From Alphaproteobacteria bacterium (lineage in GTDB: Bacteria; Pseudomonadota; Alphaproteobacteria; CAAGCB01; CAG-977): 64,000 bases of DNA. Each line of letters opens with the position of its first letter. Position 1 is the stretch's first letter. A program made the position numbers and the translations under genes. The notes under the pieces were generated by a model that searched no databases, was not told the DNA's origin, and saw nothing but the letters and a program-made list of their open reading frames with translations. Below are positions 50,176 to 58,820 of the stretch, piece by piece. The DNA is taken from positions 145,368 through 209,367 of the forward strand of contig JAFZYY010000006.1 of the NCBI GenBank assembly GCA_017616015.1. Direction: 5' to 3'.

Positions 50176-51882
50176 ATGAACAGTTTTTTCAAAACAATCG
50201 TCTTATTTTTTTGTTTGGCGCCGTTTGCCAACGCGCAAACGTTGGATATCCATACCGGTCATGAAATGAAAAGAATCGCTTTTTCCGCCAAAGCCGGCGT
50301 AGAAGTGTTCGCCGAAGCGTCCGACGGAAAATGGTGCGAGGATATTCTGAGTTTAAAAATCTTCGCGCAGGACGAAACGGCTTTCGGCGATAAGTCGCTT
50401 TCCGGCCTTATGTCAAAAATTGCGTTGGTTCTGAACAGCGAATGCCCTTCGGCCACACAGGCCATTATTGACGGATACAGTTCAAACACTCTTGTTTTTC
50501 AGGGTTCTGCGTCCGCCGATGAAAAATGGAAACCCGAAAAAGGAACTTTAAAAGTAAAAATTCAGCAGTTACAGGCGGCCGCCGTAAAAACTTCAGGCAA
50601 CAAAAACGATTTTTCGGTTAAAAAATGGACGCCTCCCGACGGCAAACAAAAAATCGTCGCCCGCATTGATCCCGATACGGCTTTGGAGCACAGAATTTTC
50701 TCAAAAGACAAAGAATGTTCGATCTTATACACAACGGACAAGCCCGCCGCAAAACTGAAAAAATGGTTCATCAGCGTCGGCGGCAATTCCTGTGCGGAAA
50801 ACCTGATTTACGGACGCGCCGACGTTTCCGTTTTCAATGAAAAAGGAGATCTGGAAACGACTCTTGACGGATATTTTACGGAAGGGCGTTTCACCGGAAA
50901 AAAGAATCTGAACGTCGTTTTGTTAAACCGCTACGGCGTCAATAAAAACGTACAGCTTTTAAGCTATCTGATCGATTCGGATATGGAATTGAAGATCCAT
51001 TACATCAGTTATCTGAAAAGCCAGCGCAATCAGAAAACGGGTTTTTATTCGCCTTGGGCGGGGTGCTCGCCTTTTATAATGGCCGCCGTAACGGAAAACG
51101 AAGAATTGTTTCTGGAAAGCTCCGTTACGGACAATATTCTGAGAACGGCGCAAAGCTTCGCGGATATATTCTGCCCCGGAACGACGCAAATGAAATTCTT
51201 TGCCACAAAAGTGCCGCAGGGAATCCCCGGCATGGACATACCGGCCGAATCTTCGGAAGCTTCCCCGCAGGAAGATACCCGTTTAATCTATTCCGCCATT
51301 TTGCAACGAACGCTCGGTCAAAAATGGAAAATTGTTTCGGATAAAACGCAAAATCTGGCTCGCTTAAGGGAAAACACCCGCAAAACGGAAGATCTCCGCG
51401 AACATCAGCTGATGATGGCGGACTATAACGAATTAACGAAAACCGATTATTTGGGACGATTGGCCTATATGATCGGCGCGGATCGCATCGACAATCTGCC
51501 GGCAATGCTGACCGCTGCGGCGATCATAAAGAAACCGCTGCGCGTCAACCTATTGATCAATATAGCGTCCATCGGTTTGGATCGAGCTTGGGCAGATTGG
51601 CCGGACGCGATTTTAATCACGCAGACCAGCGGGCTTTTAAATCGAACAGGCTGGCATATCCTCAGCGGTACCTTGCGCCCCATGACGGAACAGGAAAAAA
51701 AGCAAAACAATAAAACAGCGCCTTTCAGCGCGGGCGTTCTGGAGCTTTATGCCGCAGCCGCCTGCGAACAGGACGCTTGCGGCGAAGTTTCCGATTTAAT
51801 CGGCCTGATCAGACGACGTCATGAAAAACCGAACTGGCTGCCTTATCATGCGCCTTACGGACAAGGAGAAATAAATCCATGA
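50176..51882 (+). CDS. Secreted protein of unknown function
   Basis: A 568-residue protein with a clear signal peptide (MNSFFKTIVLFFCLAPFANA, cleavage before QTLDIH). The mature protein is periplasmic or surface-exposed. The N-terminal half is beta-rich; a helical C-terminal half (about 370-568) contains YLGRLAYMIGADRIDNLPAM. Cys pairs (CSILY.., NSCAEN, CEQDACGE) could form disulfides. No family recognised. ATGA overlap with the next gene means they are co-translated. Confidence 0.7.
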   Translation: MNSFFKTIVLFFCLAPFANAQTLDIHTGHEMKRIAFSAKAGVEVFAEASDGKWCEDILSLKIFAQDETAFGDKSLSGLMSKIALVLNSECPSATQAIIDGYSSNTLVFQGSASADEKWKPEKGTLKVKIQQLQAAAVKTSGNKNDFSVKKWTPPDGKQKIVARIDPDTALEHRIFSKDKECSILYTTDKPAAKLKKWFISVGGNSCAENLIYGRADVSVFNEKGDLETTLDGYFTEGRFTGKKNLNVVLLNRYGVNKNVQLLSYLIDSDMELKIHYISYLKSQRNQKTGFYSPWAGCSPFIMAAVTENEELFLESSVTDNILRTAQSFADIFCPGTTQMKFFATKVPQGIPGMDIPAESSEASPQEDTRLIYSAILQRTLGQKWKIVSDKTQNLARLRENTRKTEDLREHQLMMADYNELTKTDYLGRLAYMIGADRIDNLPAMLTAAAIIKKPLRVNLLINIASIGLDRAWADWPDAILITQTSGLLNRTGWHILSGTLRPMTEQEKKQNNKTAPFSAGVLELYAAAACEQDACGEVSDLIGLIRRRHEKPNWLPYHAPYGQGEINP

Positions 51883-52907
51883 CAAAAAGCATGTGGATCG
51901 CTGTCGTTATCCTGGCGCTGTTGTTCGCAGTCTGCGGCGGTTTCATGATCTTGCTACAAAAAGACGAAGATCAAAAAAACATTCATTATTTTTTGACTAA
52001 TCGCAAATTAAACAACGTCATTTCTTATCAGGAAGCGTCTTTATCCGTTTCCGATTTAACGACTTTAAAAAACGTTTCCCTGCGTTTTTATGCTTTTCCT
52101 AAACTTTCCAATAATATTCAGAGCTTTACGATTCACGAATACAAAGAGGAGGCACACATTCCCTCTTTTATCTCCTTCAGCGCCAGAAACGTTACTTTCA
52201 GTCTGATGGATATCGCGCAAAATTTAAAGCAGCCGAACGAAAACGTTGTCGACACGTTAGCCGCTTTTAACCCGACGGAAGATATTTTAAATTATCCGCT
52301 GTTCGCGCTTTTACTGGCCGGCTGCGACAATATTTCGGCGGAAATCAAAGGAGAATATTCCTATATGCCCGCGGCAAAAGAAATGTCTTTAAACGTAAAG
52401 TTTACGGATCAGTGTCTGGGCGCCTGGGACGCAAAAGTTTCGTTAAACAACATTTCAAACGCGCAACAGGGACAGTTTGTTTTAGCATTAAAGCACTTTT
52501 TGCAAAAAGGCGATCCGTTGAAAGACATGAAGAATTTTTTAAAAGACGCAAGCGTTTCAAACTTTTCTTTAACCTATACGGATTCCGGATTAATCAAAGG
52601 CTATAAGAAATATGTCGACACGCTTTATCTGCGTCTGCCGGGCATGCCCAGTCTCTCGGATTTGGACGCCAAGGACATACAAAAAATCGTCTCCTATCTG
52701 TCTCTTTCAAACGCGCATCGACAACGCAACGCGGACATAGCGCAAACACTGGCGCAATTCATCAAGTCTCCCGGCACAATCCGTTTTCAAAGCAAAAACA
52801 GAAAGCTGGCGTCACTGAATGCTTTAAGCGGCACTTTTTTGCGACAGCTGACGGACTTGCTCCTCAGACTGGATACGACGGTTTCCCTTGAAACGGGAAC
52901 GCCTTAG
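51879..52907 (+). CDS. Membrane-anchored protein of unknown function
   Basis: A 342-residue protein with one N-terminal membrane helix (WIAVVILALLFAVCGGFMIL) and the rest predicted periplasmic. Patterns such as LTTLKNVSLRFYAFPKLSNN and MSLNVKFTDQCLGAWDAKVSL look like extended beta structure, of the kind found in AsmA-like or lipid-handling periplasmic proteins, but I see no diagnostic motif. It overlaps the preceding secreted gene by 4 nt and probably partners with it. Convergent with cysK, 8 nt between ends. Confidence 0.68.
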   Translation: MTKSMWIAVVILALLFAVCGGFMILLQKDEDQKNIHYFLTNRKLNNVISYQEASLSVSDLTTLKNVSLRFYAFPKLSNNIQSFTIHEYKEEAHIPSFISFSARNVTFSLMDIAQNLKQPNENVVDTLAAFNPTEDILNYPLFALLLAGCDNISAEIKGEYSYMPAAKEMSLNVKFTDQCLGAWDAKVSLNNISNAQQGQFVLALKHFLQKGDPLKDMKNFLKDASVSNFSLTYTDSGLIKGYKKYVDTLYLRLPGMPSLSDLDAKDIQKIVSYLSLSNAHRQRNADIAQTLAQFIKSPGTIRFQSKNRKLASLNALSGTFLRQLTDLLLRLDTTVSLETGTP

Positions 52908-52915
52908 AAATTCAT

Positions 52916-53845
52916 CTATGAAAACATCGGCGTGGACAGGTATCTTTCCCCCGTATCGGGCAAAAGGACAACGATCGTCTTGCCCTTGTTTTCGGGTCGT
53001 TTTGCGACCTGCGCCGCCGCATAGACGGCCGCCGCGGACGAAATGCCGACCAGAACGCCCTCTTCCCGCGCCAGACGACGCCCCGTCGCGAAAGCGTCTT
53101 CGCTGCCGACGGTTATGATTTCATCATAAACTTCCGTATCCAGCGTGTCCGGCACAAAGCCCGCTCCGATGCCCTGAATTTTGTGCGGTCCGGCTTTCCC
53201 CTGCGACAGCACCGGAGAATCAGCAGGCTCCATCGCAATAATTTTAACCGCCGGATTTTTCGATTTCAGATAATGCCCGACACCCGTAAGCGTGCCGCCC
53301 GTGCCGACGCCCGCCACAAAGATATCGACCTTGCCGTCCGTGTCCTGCCAGATTTCCGGCCCCGTTGTTTTTTCATGCGCCATCGGATTGGCCGGATTGA
53401 CGAACTGTCCCGCCAACATGCTGTTCGACGTCGTATCGGCGATTTCTTTCGCTTTTTCGATCGCGCCTTTCATGCCTTTCGCCCCTTCGGTCAGAACGAG
53501 CTCCGCCCCGTAGGCTTTCAACAGATTACGACGTTCAATGCTCATCGTTTCGGGCATGGTCAGAATTACTTTGTATCCTTTGGAAGCCGCAATCGACGCC
53601 AACCCGATACCCGTGTTGCCGCTGGTCGGCTCGACGATGACCGCCCCCGGTTTCAACACGCCGCGTTGTTCGGCGTCCTCGATCATCGCTTTGGCTACCC
53701 TGTCCTTAACAGATCCGGCAGGATTAAACAGTTCCAACTTTGCCAGCAACGTCGCCTCCAGCTTTTCCGCCTTTTCATAGTTGCTCAATTCCATCAAAGG
53801 CGTCCGTCCGACCAGTTCCGATACCGATTTATAAATTTTTGTCAT
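52916..53845 (-). CDS. cysK: Cysteine synthase A (O-acetylserine sulfhydrylase)
   Basis: A 309-residue PLP enzyme. [15 protein letters not shown] holds the PLP Lys near residue 44. [12 protein letters not shown] is the substrate loop, [12 protein letters not shown] binds phosphate, and [12 protein letters not shown] follows. It makes cysteine from O-acetylserine and sulfide. I start at ATG 53845, with GAAGGAT 7 nt upstream; a longer frame would swallow the terminator of the preceding gene. Lies downstream of a Cys-rich mini-protein and near a divergent Rrf2 regulator, a layout pointing to cysteine-responsive control. Confidence 0.95.
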   Translation of the reverse strand: MTKIYKSVSELVGRTPLMELSNYEKAEKLEATLLAKLELFNPAGSVKDRVAKAMIEDAEQRGVLKPGAVIVEPTSGNTGIGLASIAASKGYKVILTMPETMSIERRNLLKAYGAELVLTEGAKGMKGAIEKAKEIADTTSNSMLAGQFVNPANPMAHEKTTGPEIWQDTDGKVDIFVAGVGTGGTLTGVGHYLKSKNPAVKIIAMEPADSPVLSQGKAGPHKIQGIGAGFVPDTLDTEVYDEIITVGSEDAFATGRRLAREEGVLVGISSAAAVYAAAQVAKRPENKGKTIVVLLPDTGERYLSTPMFS

Positions 53846-53866
53846 GTTTTTATCCTTCACTTTATT

Positions 53867-53898
53867 AAAAAAGGGGCCTTCCTTTTCGGAAAGCCCCC
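53867..53898 (-). terminator. Terminator or attenuator between Cys-rich gene and cysK
   Basis: On the minus strand GGGGCTTTCC, AAAA loop, GGAAGGCCCC then TTTTTTA. It ends the mini-gene transcript, and partial read-through would feed cysK. Confidence 0.75.
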
Positions 53899-53915
53899 TG
53901 ACTGTTGTATCAACA

Positions 53916-54044
53916 TCACTTTCCGCAATCACATTCCGTTTCGTGACCACAGCCGCAGTCACAAGGGTGCTGTTGACAGCCGCAGGCAAACGCCGCGGAC
54001 GCGTACAGCAGGCAAGCTAAAACGAAAACCGTTATTTTTTTCAT
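53916..54044 (-). CDS. Cysteine-rich secreted mini-protein
   Basis: A 42-residue precursor: a signal peptide of about 20 residues ([20 protein letters not shown]) and a mature peptide of 22 residues with eight cysteines, in the pattern CGC..CDCGCG..CDCGK plus two His. AAAGGGAAATAAG gives a good ribosome site before ATG 54044. The density of Cys suggests metal binding like a secreted metallothionein, or a cysteine/sulfur sink. It has its own promoter and terminator and lies between cysK and an Rrf2-type regulator. No known family. Confidence 0.75.
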   Translation of the reverse strand: MKKITVFVLACLLYASAAFACGCQQHPCDCGCGHETECDCGK

Positions 54045-54080
54045 CTTATTTCCCTTTCCGCTCTTATGAAACAACAAATT

Positions 54081-54109
54081 TATTATTGCATAACTTTTTT
54101 CAAAGTCAA
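54081..54109 (-). promoter_or_regulatory. Promoter of the Cys-rich mini-gene
   Basis: Minus strand TTGACT (54104-54109), 17-nt spacer, ATAATA (54081-54086). It lies in the 144-nt gap shared with the divergent Rrf2 gene, so the regulator could act here. Confidence 0.65.
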
Positions 54110-54188
54110 CCAAAATAGTAGTGATTATTTTCTGCTTATTTCCGCTTCGAAATATGGTATATAAACGTGTTAAAAGAAAGGTATCCGC

Positions 54189-54623
54189 ATGAAAATATCG
54201 ACTAAAGGGCGTTACGGGCTCAGAATTTTATTAGATTTAGCCTTGTACGGTCAAGATGCGCCGCGACTGATGAAAGAAATCGCGGACTCGCAACAGATTT
54301 CCGAAAAATACATCAGCCGGTTGATTTTGCCGTTAAACGAAGCCGGCTTCATCACCTCTTTCCGCGGGGCAAAAGGCGGTCTGAAACTGGCAAAATCACC
54401 GAAAGAAATTTCACTATTGGAAATTGTCGAGGCAATGGAAGGGCGGCTGGCAATCGTGGACTGCGTTTTCGACAAGGATTTCTGCCCTAAATCGGATAAC
54501 TGCTCCGCCTGTAAAATCTGGTCGTCCCTGAATAAAAAAATCAGAAAACAGATGGCGGAAATCACGTTGAAAGACGTGCTGAAATCGGAAAAGAAAGCAA
54601 AACAGACGGAAGAAAAGCAATGA
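54189..54623 (+). CDS. Rrf2-family transcriptional regulator (IscR/CymR-like)
   Basis: A 144-residue regulator. The winged helix has STKGRYGLRILLDLALYG, ISEKYISRLILPLNEAGF and FRGAKGGLKLAKSP. The cysteine segment is VDCVFDKDFCPKSDNCSACKIW, with four Cys that can bind an Fe-S cluster as in IscR/NsrR. It could sense iron-sulfur or cysteine status. It is divergent from the Cys-rich gene and cysK, an arrangement like CymR-type control of cysteine supply. The stop overlaps rimO's start (ATGA), joining it to that operon. Confidence 0.87.
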   Translation: MKISTKGRYGLRILLDLALYGQDAPRLMKEIADSQQISEKYISRLILPLNEAGFITSFRGAKGGLKLAKSPKEISLLEIVEAMEGRLAIVDCVFDKDFCPKSDNCSACKIWSSLNKKIRKQMAEITLKDVLKSEKKAKQTEEKQ

Positions 54624-55939
54624 AAATAGGATTTATCTCTTTAGGCTGTTCCAAAAACATGGTCGACACGGAAATGATGTTGGCTCATCTGGACAATGCC
54701 CGCTTTGAAATCACCGCCGACGCCAGAGAAGCGGAAGTCATTTTGATCAACACTTGCGGTTTTATCGGGGACGCGCGCGAAGAATCCATCGAAACGATAA
54801 AGGAAATGGCGCAGTATAAAAAGACGGGCAAGCTGAAAAAGCTGATCGTCACAGGCTGTCTGGCGGAACGCTGGCGGGACAAGCTGATGGAAAAAATGCC
54901 GGAGATCGACGCCGTCGCAGGATTAAGCGAAATCCACAACATCGTCGAAACGGTCAACGCCTCTTTGAAAAAAGAAAAACTCGCCTCTTTCGGCGACTAC
55001 GAAAAAACGGAAATCGAAGGCGAGCGCATGTTGTCCGATGACTCTCCCGCCGTTTTCCTGCGCATATCCGAAGGCTGCGACAACCGTTGTTCCTATTGCG
55101 CCATTCCGAAGATCCGCGGCCGCTACCGTTCCCGCACGATCGAAAGCATCATCGAGGAAGCGCAGGACCTTGAAGCCGCAGGCGCCAAAGAGTTAAACCT
55201 GATTGCGGAAGACACCTCGCGTTACGGGACAGACTTATATAAAGAGAACAAACTGCCCGAGCTGTTGCACCGTCTGGCAAATGAAACAACGATCCCGTGG
55301 ATCAGGATTTTTTATTGCTATCCTGACAGAATAACCGACGAGCTGATTGCGGAAATGCGGGACAACCCGCGCGTTCTGCCTTATCTGGACATGCCGATAC
55401 AGCATATCAGCGATCCCGTGTTGAAACGCATGAACCGCGGCGGGAACCGCAAACAGATTGAAACCGTCATCGAAAAGTTGCGCAAAGAAATCCCCGACAT
55501 TGTCATTCGGACAACAATCATCGTCGGCTTTCCGGGGGAAACGGAAGAACAGTTCAACGAATTGCTGGACTTTGTAAAAAAAGTCCGCTTCAACCGTCTG
55601 GGCGCTTTCACCTATTCCCGCGAGGAAGGAACGCCCGCATTCGATATGCCGGACCAGATTCCTCCCGAAGTCAAAAAGCGGCGCTATGAAACCCTGATGG
55701 AAGCACAGGCTCAAATCAGTCTCGAGCGCCAGCACGACACCGTCGGTCAGATCCGAGACGTATTGTGCGAAGATTTCATCTATGAAGAAGCCGTGATTGT
55801 CGGACGGGATTTTTCCAACGGATTCGATGTGGACGGAAAAGTTTTTTGCTATGGGGAAAACTTCGTACAGACCGGAGAGTTCATTAAAGTAAAAATCACG
55901 GACGCCGACGAATACGACTTATACGGCGAAAGAATCTAA
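54620..55939 (+). CDS. rimO: Ribosomal protein S12 methylthiotransferase
   Basis: A 439-residue radical-SAM methylthiotransferase. The N-terminal UPF0004 domain has the Cys set GCSKNMVDTE, NTCGFIGDA and GCLAERW. The radical SAM triad is SEGCDNRCSYCAIPKIRGRY. A C-terminal TRAM domain ends near DADEYDLYGERI. RimO adds a methylthio group to Asp88 of S12; SIETI-type residues and GCSKN distinguish it from MiaB. It overlaps the Rrf2 gene by 4 nt, plausible since the enzyme needs two Fe-S clusters and Rrf2 proteins often sense them. Confidence 0.94.
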   Translation: MKIGFISLGCSKNMVDTEMMLAHLDNARFEITADAREAEVILINTCGFIGDAREESIETIKEMAQYKKTGKLKKLIVTGCLAERWRDKLMEKMPEIDAVAGLSEIHNIVETVNASLKKEKLASFGDYEKTEIEGERMLSDDSPAVFLRISEGCDNRCSYCAIPKIRGRYRSRTIESIIEEAQDLEAAGAKELNLIAEDTSRYGTDLYKENKLPELLHRLANETTIPWIRIFYCYPDRITDELIAEMRDNPRVLPYLDMPIQHISDPVLKRMNRGGNRKQIETVIEKLRKEIPDIVIRTTIIVGFPGETEEQFNELLDFVKKVRFNRLGAFTYSREEGTPAFDMPDQIPPEVKKRRYETLMEAQAQISLERQHDTVGQIRDVLCEDFIYEEAVIVGRDFSNGFDVDGKVFCYGENFVQTGEFIKVKITDADEYDLYGERI

Positions 55940-56011
55940 GCATTTAAATTGACACTCTTTCCGGCGATGACTACACTCTCGCCAAGCATACCGATATGGA
56001 GATTTTTATTT

Positions 56012-56833
56012 ATGACTAACAATAAAATTCTGATTATCATTCCCGCGCGCTATCAGTCTTCGCGTTTGCCGGGAAAGCCTCTGGTTAAAATCGCCGGCAT
56101 AGAAATGATTAAACGCGTGGCGATGATTGCGCGACATGTTTGTGACAAAAACGACAATGCCGCTTATAAAGTCGCTACGGACGATCAAAGGATCATGGAT
56201 TTTTGCGCCGAACAGAAGATTCCCGCCGTCATGACATCAGACACCTGCCGCTCCGGCACGGAACGGTGCTGGGACGCCGTGCAGAAAGAAGCCGAACAGC
56301 CGGCTTTCATCATTAACCTGCAGGGGGACAATCCTTTGTGTCCGCCGCATTTACTGCAAAATCTGATCGATGCCTGGAAAGCTTTCCCCGCCGACGTGTT
56401 CACGCCCTGCGTTCACTTGGATTGGAACGAATACGACCGCCTGATTGAAGCAAAGAAAACGACGCCTTATTCCGGAACGACCGTTCTAATTAACAAAGAC
56501 GGCTACGCTCTGGCTTTTTCAAAGAATGTCATTCCGGCCGTCCGCAAGCCTGAAAAAGCGCGGGAAGCTTCCGAAAAAAGCCCTGTCCGTCGGCATGTCG
56601 GCCTGTATGCTTATACTTATGAAGCTCTGAAATCCTATTTCGAATTGCCGGCCTCCCCTTATGAAGCCGATATGATCGAAGGGTTGGAACAGATGCGCTT
56701 TTTGTACAACGGACGCAAAATCAAAATGGTTGAAGTCGACTACGGCGGCCGCAAAACGACCAGCGGCGTGGATTCGCCCGAAGATGTCGCCCGAGTTGAA
56801 GCGATCATCGCGGAATACGGGGAACTGATTTAA
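56012..56833 (+). CDS. kdsB: 3-deoxy-manno-octulosonate cytidylyltransferase
   Basis: A 273-residue CMP-Kdo synthetase, slightly longer than the usual 245-260. IIPARYQSSRLPGKPLVKIAG binds CTP (18 of those residues are the family core), followed by RSGTERCWDAV, NLQGDNPLCPP and RHVGLYAYTYEAL. It activates Kdo for lipid A-core assembly in the cytosol. ATG 56012 is the first methionine with the motif right after it; GGAGA lies about 11 nt upstream. Probably in an operon with the phosphatase-like gene 15 nt downstream. Confidence 0.92.
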   Translation: MTNNKILIIIPARYQSSRLPGKPLVKIAGIEMIKRVAMIARHVCDKNDNAAYKVATDDQRIMDFCAEQKIPAVMTSDTCRSGTERCWDAVQKEAEQPAFIINLQGDNPLCPPHLLQNLIDAWKAFPADVFTPCVHLDWNEYDRLIEAKKTTPYSGTTVLINKDGYALAFSKNVIPAVRKPEKAREASEKSPVRRHVGLYAYTYEALKSYFELPASPYEADMIEGLEQMRFLYNGRKIKMVEVDYGGRKTTSGVDSPEDVARVEAIIAEYGELI

Positions 56834-56848
56834 AATAAGGCAGAAAAA

Positions 56849-57463
56849 ATGAAAACATTAATTATCGCCCGTCACGGCAACACCTTCCGCCCCGGAGAAA
56901 CGCCCACCCGCGTCGGCGCCAAAACGGATCTGCCTCTGGTTGAGGAAGAACGCGCGCGCGGTATCGGCAAATATCTGAAAAAGAACGGATACGCTCCGAC
57001 GAAAATATACGCTGCGCCGTTAAAGCGTACGATGGAAACGGCAAAATTGGCCGCGGAAGAGCTGGACTTTACCGGTGCCATAGAACCTTTGACCGACTTC
57101 ACGGAAATCGACTACGGCCCCGACGAAAACAAAACGGAAGATGAAGTCATCGCTCGCATCGGGCAGGACGCCATTGATTTATGGAACAGTAAAGCGATTG
57201 TCCCGAACGGTTGGAAAGTCGATCCCGAAAAACTTACAAAAGTCTGGAAAGATTTTGCCGGCTCGATTAAAGACGGGGAAACCGTTCTGGCGGTGTCCTC
57301 CAACGGTGTTATCCGCTTTGCGCCGCACATTACGGCTGATTACGACGCTTTCTGCGCCGAACATGACATTAAAGTGGCTACCGGCGGCGTTTGCGTATTC
57401 GTCTTTGAAAACGGCGCATGGACGGCAAAAGAATGGAATATTAAAGCTTTCAAACTTATTTAG
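56849..57463 (+). CDS. Histidine phosphatase superfamily protein, second His replaced
   Basis: A 204-residue PGAM-fold protein. IIARHGNTFRPGE gives the RHG nucleophile near residue 8, and GYAPTKIYAAPLKRTMETA is the usual second segment. The position where active members have the second His (SHGxxxR) reads VSSNGVIRFAPH here, so the proton-shuttling His is Asn. It may be inactive, use another residue or belong to a variant subgroup. AAATAAGGCAG precedes ATG. Between kdsB and an ankyrin gene on the same strand. Substrate unknown. Confidence 0.8.
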   Translation: MKTLIIARHGNTFRPGETPTRVGAKTDLPLVEEERARGIGKYLKKNGYAPTKIYAAPLKRTMETAKLAAEELDFTGAIEPLTDFTEIDYGPDENKTEDEVIARIGQDAIDLWNSKAIVPNGWKVDPEKLTKVWKDFAGSIKDGETVLAVSSNGVIRFAPHITADYDAFCAEHDIKVATGGVCVFVFENGAWTAKEWNIKAFKLI

Positions 57464-57482
57464 CTTTCGGAAAACTGAAAAA

Positions 57483-58691
57483 ATGATCGAATTATTTAAA
57501 GCTATAGAAAACGATAATTCGGAATTGATTAAAGAGTTCGGCAAAAACGGCATCAATGAGATCGAAACCGAAAGAGGAAAAAAGACGGCTCAAAAAACGC
57601 AGACCGCTCAAGAAACACGGGAAATCGCCACAACCGAAAAAACAACGCCTGAAAATGAAGAATATGAATACGACAAATATTTCGGTCATACGCCGCTGAC
57701 TTTCGCGTTGGAACAAAATAAAAGTACCGAAACAATAAAGCTTTTGCTTGATGACGGCGCGAATGCGGATAAAAGAAATAAATGGAATAAGACACCGTTG
57801 ATGTTTGCCGTCAAAAGCGGAAATGTCGAATCCGCGAAACTGTTACTCGATAACGGCGCGGACGTCAATGCGCCGGAAGACAAAGACGATATAACGGACA
57901 CACCGTTGATGTTCGCCGTTAAAAACGGAAATGTCGAATTGGCACAAATGCTGATCAATAGCAGCGCGGAAATTTATCCGTGGATATGGGAAAATGTCGT
58001 AAACGTCGAAATCGCTAAACTGTTGATTGACAACGGCGCGGACATTCATGCTAAAGACAGCGTGTTCGGTCGAACGCCGTTGATGTTCGCCGCTCTGAAC
58101 AATAAAACCGAAATTGCAAAAATGCTGATCGAAAACGGTGCCGACGTTGATGCGACGGACAGTTCCGGGCGGACACCATTAATTTTTAGCGTAAAAAACA
58201 ACAGCATTGAAATTGCCCGGCTTTTGATTGAAAACGGCGCCGACGTCAACACGGGAAACGATTATGGTGTAACTCCGCTGATATTTGCCGTAAAAGATAA
58301 AAATATTGATCTGGCGGAATTTTTAATTAATAACGGGGCGAAAATTGACGCAACGGACAATTCCGGCCGGACACCGTTGATATATGCCGAAGAAAACGAA
58401 AACATCGAAATTTTCAAAATGCTGATTGAAAACGGCGCTAACATTAATATGAAGAATCTTCAGGGCGACACGCCTTTAATATGGGCTATAAAAGGAAATA
58501 AACATGAAATTGCCAAACTGTTGCTTGAAAAAGAACACAATATCGGCATAAAAGGCAAATTCGGCCTAAACGCCAAAAATTTTTCCAATTTTCCCGAAAT
58601 AAAACTGTTGATGAAGGGCGGTTCAGGCTGTTCATCAGTCATATTTGGTATTTTTCTGTTCGTCATAGCCGTCGTTTGGTGTTTCTGTTAA
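57483..58691 (+). CDS. Ankyrin-repeat protein with C-terminal membrane anchor
   Basis: A 402-residue protein. A charged N-terminal 60 residues (KKTAQKTQTAQETREIATTE) precede about ten ankyrin repeats (LLDNGADVNAPEDK, GRTPLIFSVKNNSIEIARLL). A hydrophobic C-terminal helix (VIFGIFLFVIAVVWCFC) suggests tail anchoring in the inner membrane with the repeats in the cytosol. It presumably binds a protein partner. The start at ATG 57483 lies 20 nt after the phosphatase stop. Ankyrin-rich genomes are common in host-associated alphaproteobacteria. Confidence 0.85.
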   Translation: MIELFKAIENDNSELIKEFGKNGINEIETERGKKTAQKTQTAQETREIATTEKTTPENEEYEYDKYFGHTPLTFALEQNKSTETIKLLLDDGANADKRNKWNKTPLMFAVKSGNVESAKLLLDNGADVNAPEDKDDITDTPLMFAVKNGNVELAQMLINSSAEIYPWIWENVVNVEIAKLLIDNGADIHAKDSVFGRTPLMFAALNNKTEIAKMLIENGADVDATDSSGRTPLIFSVKNNSIEIARLLIENGADVNTGNDYGVTPLIFAVKDKNIDLAEFLINNGAKIDATDNSGRTPLIYAEENENIEIFKMLIENGANINMKNLQGDTPLIWAIKGNKHEIAKLLLEKEHNIGIKGKFGLNAKNFSNFPEIKLLMKGGSGCSSVIFGIFLFVIAVVWCFC

Positions 58692-58820
58692 GAGATAAAA
58701 TCGGGAATAACAGATTTTCCTTTTTCTTCTTTTTCAAAGAAAAGAAGCGAAAAAAGCGCATGGAATATCTGAAAAGAATCTGATAGTCTGACACATATTT
58801 AATCATTGGCAGAGGCTGAC

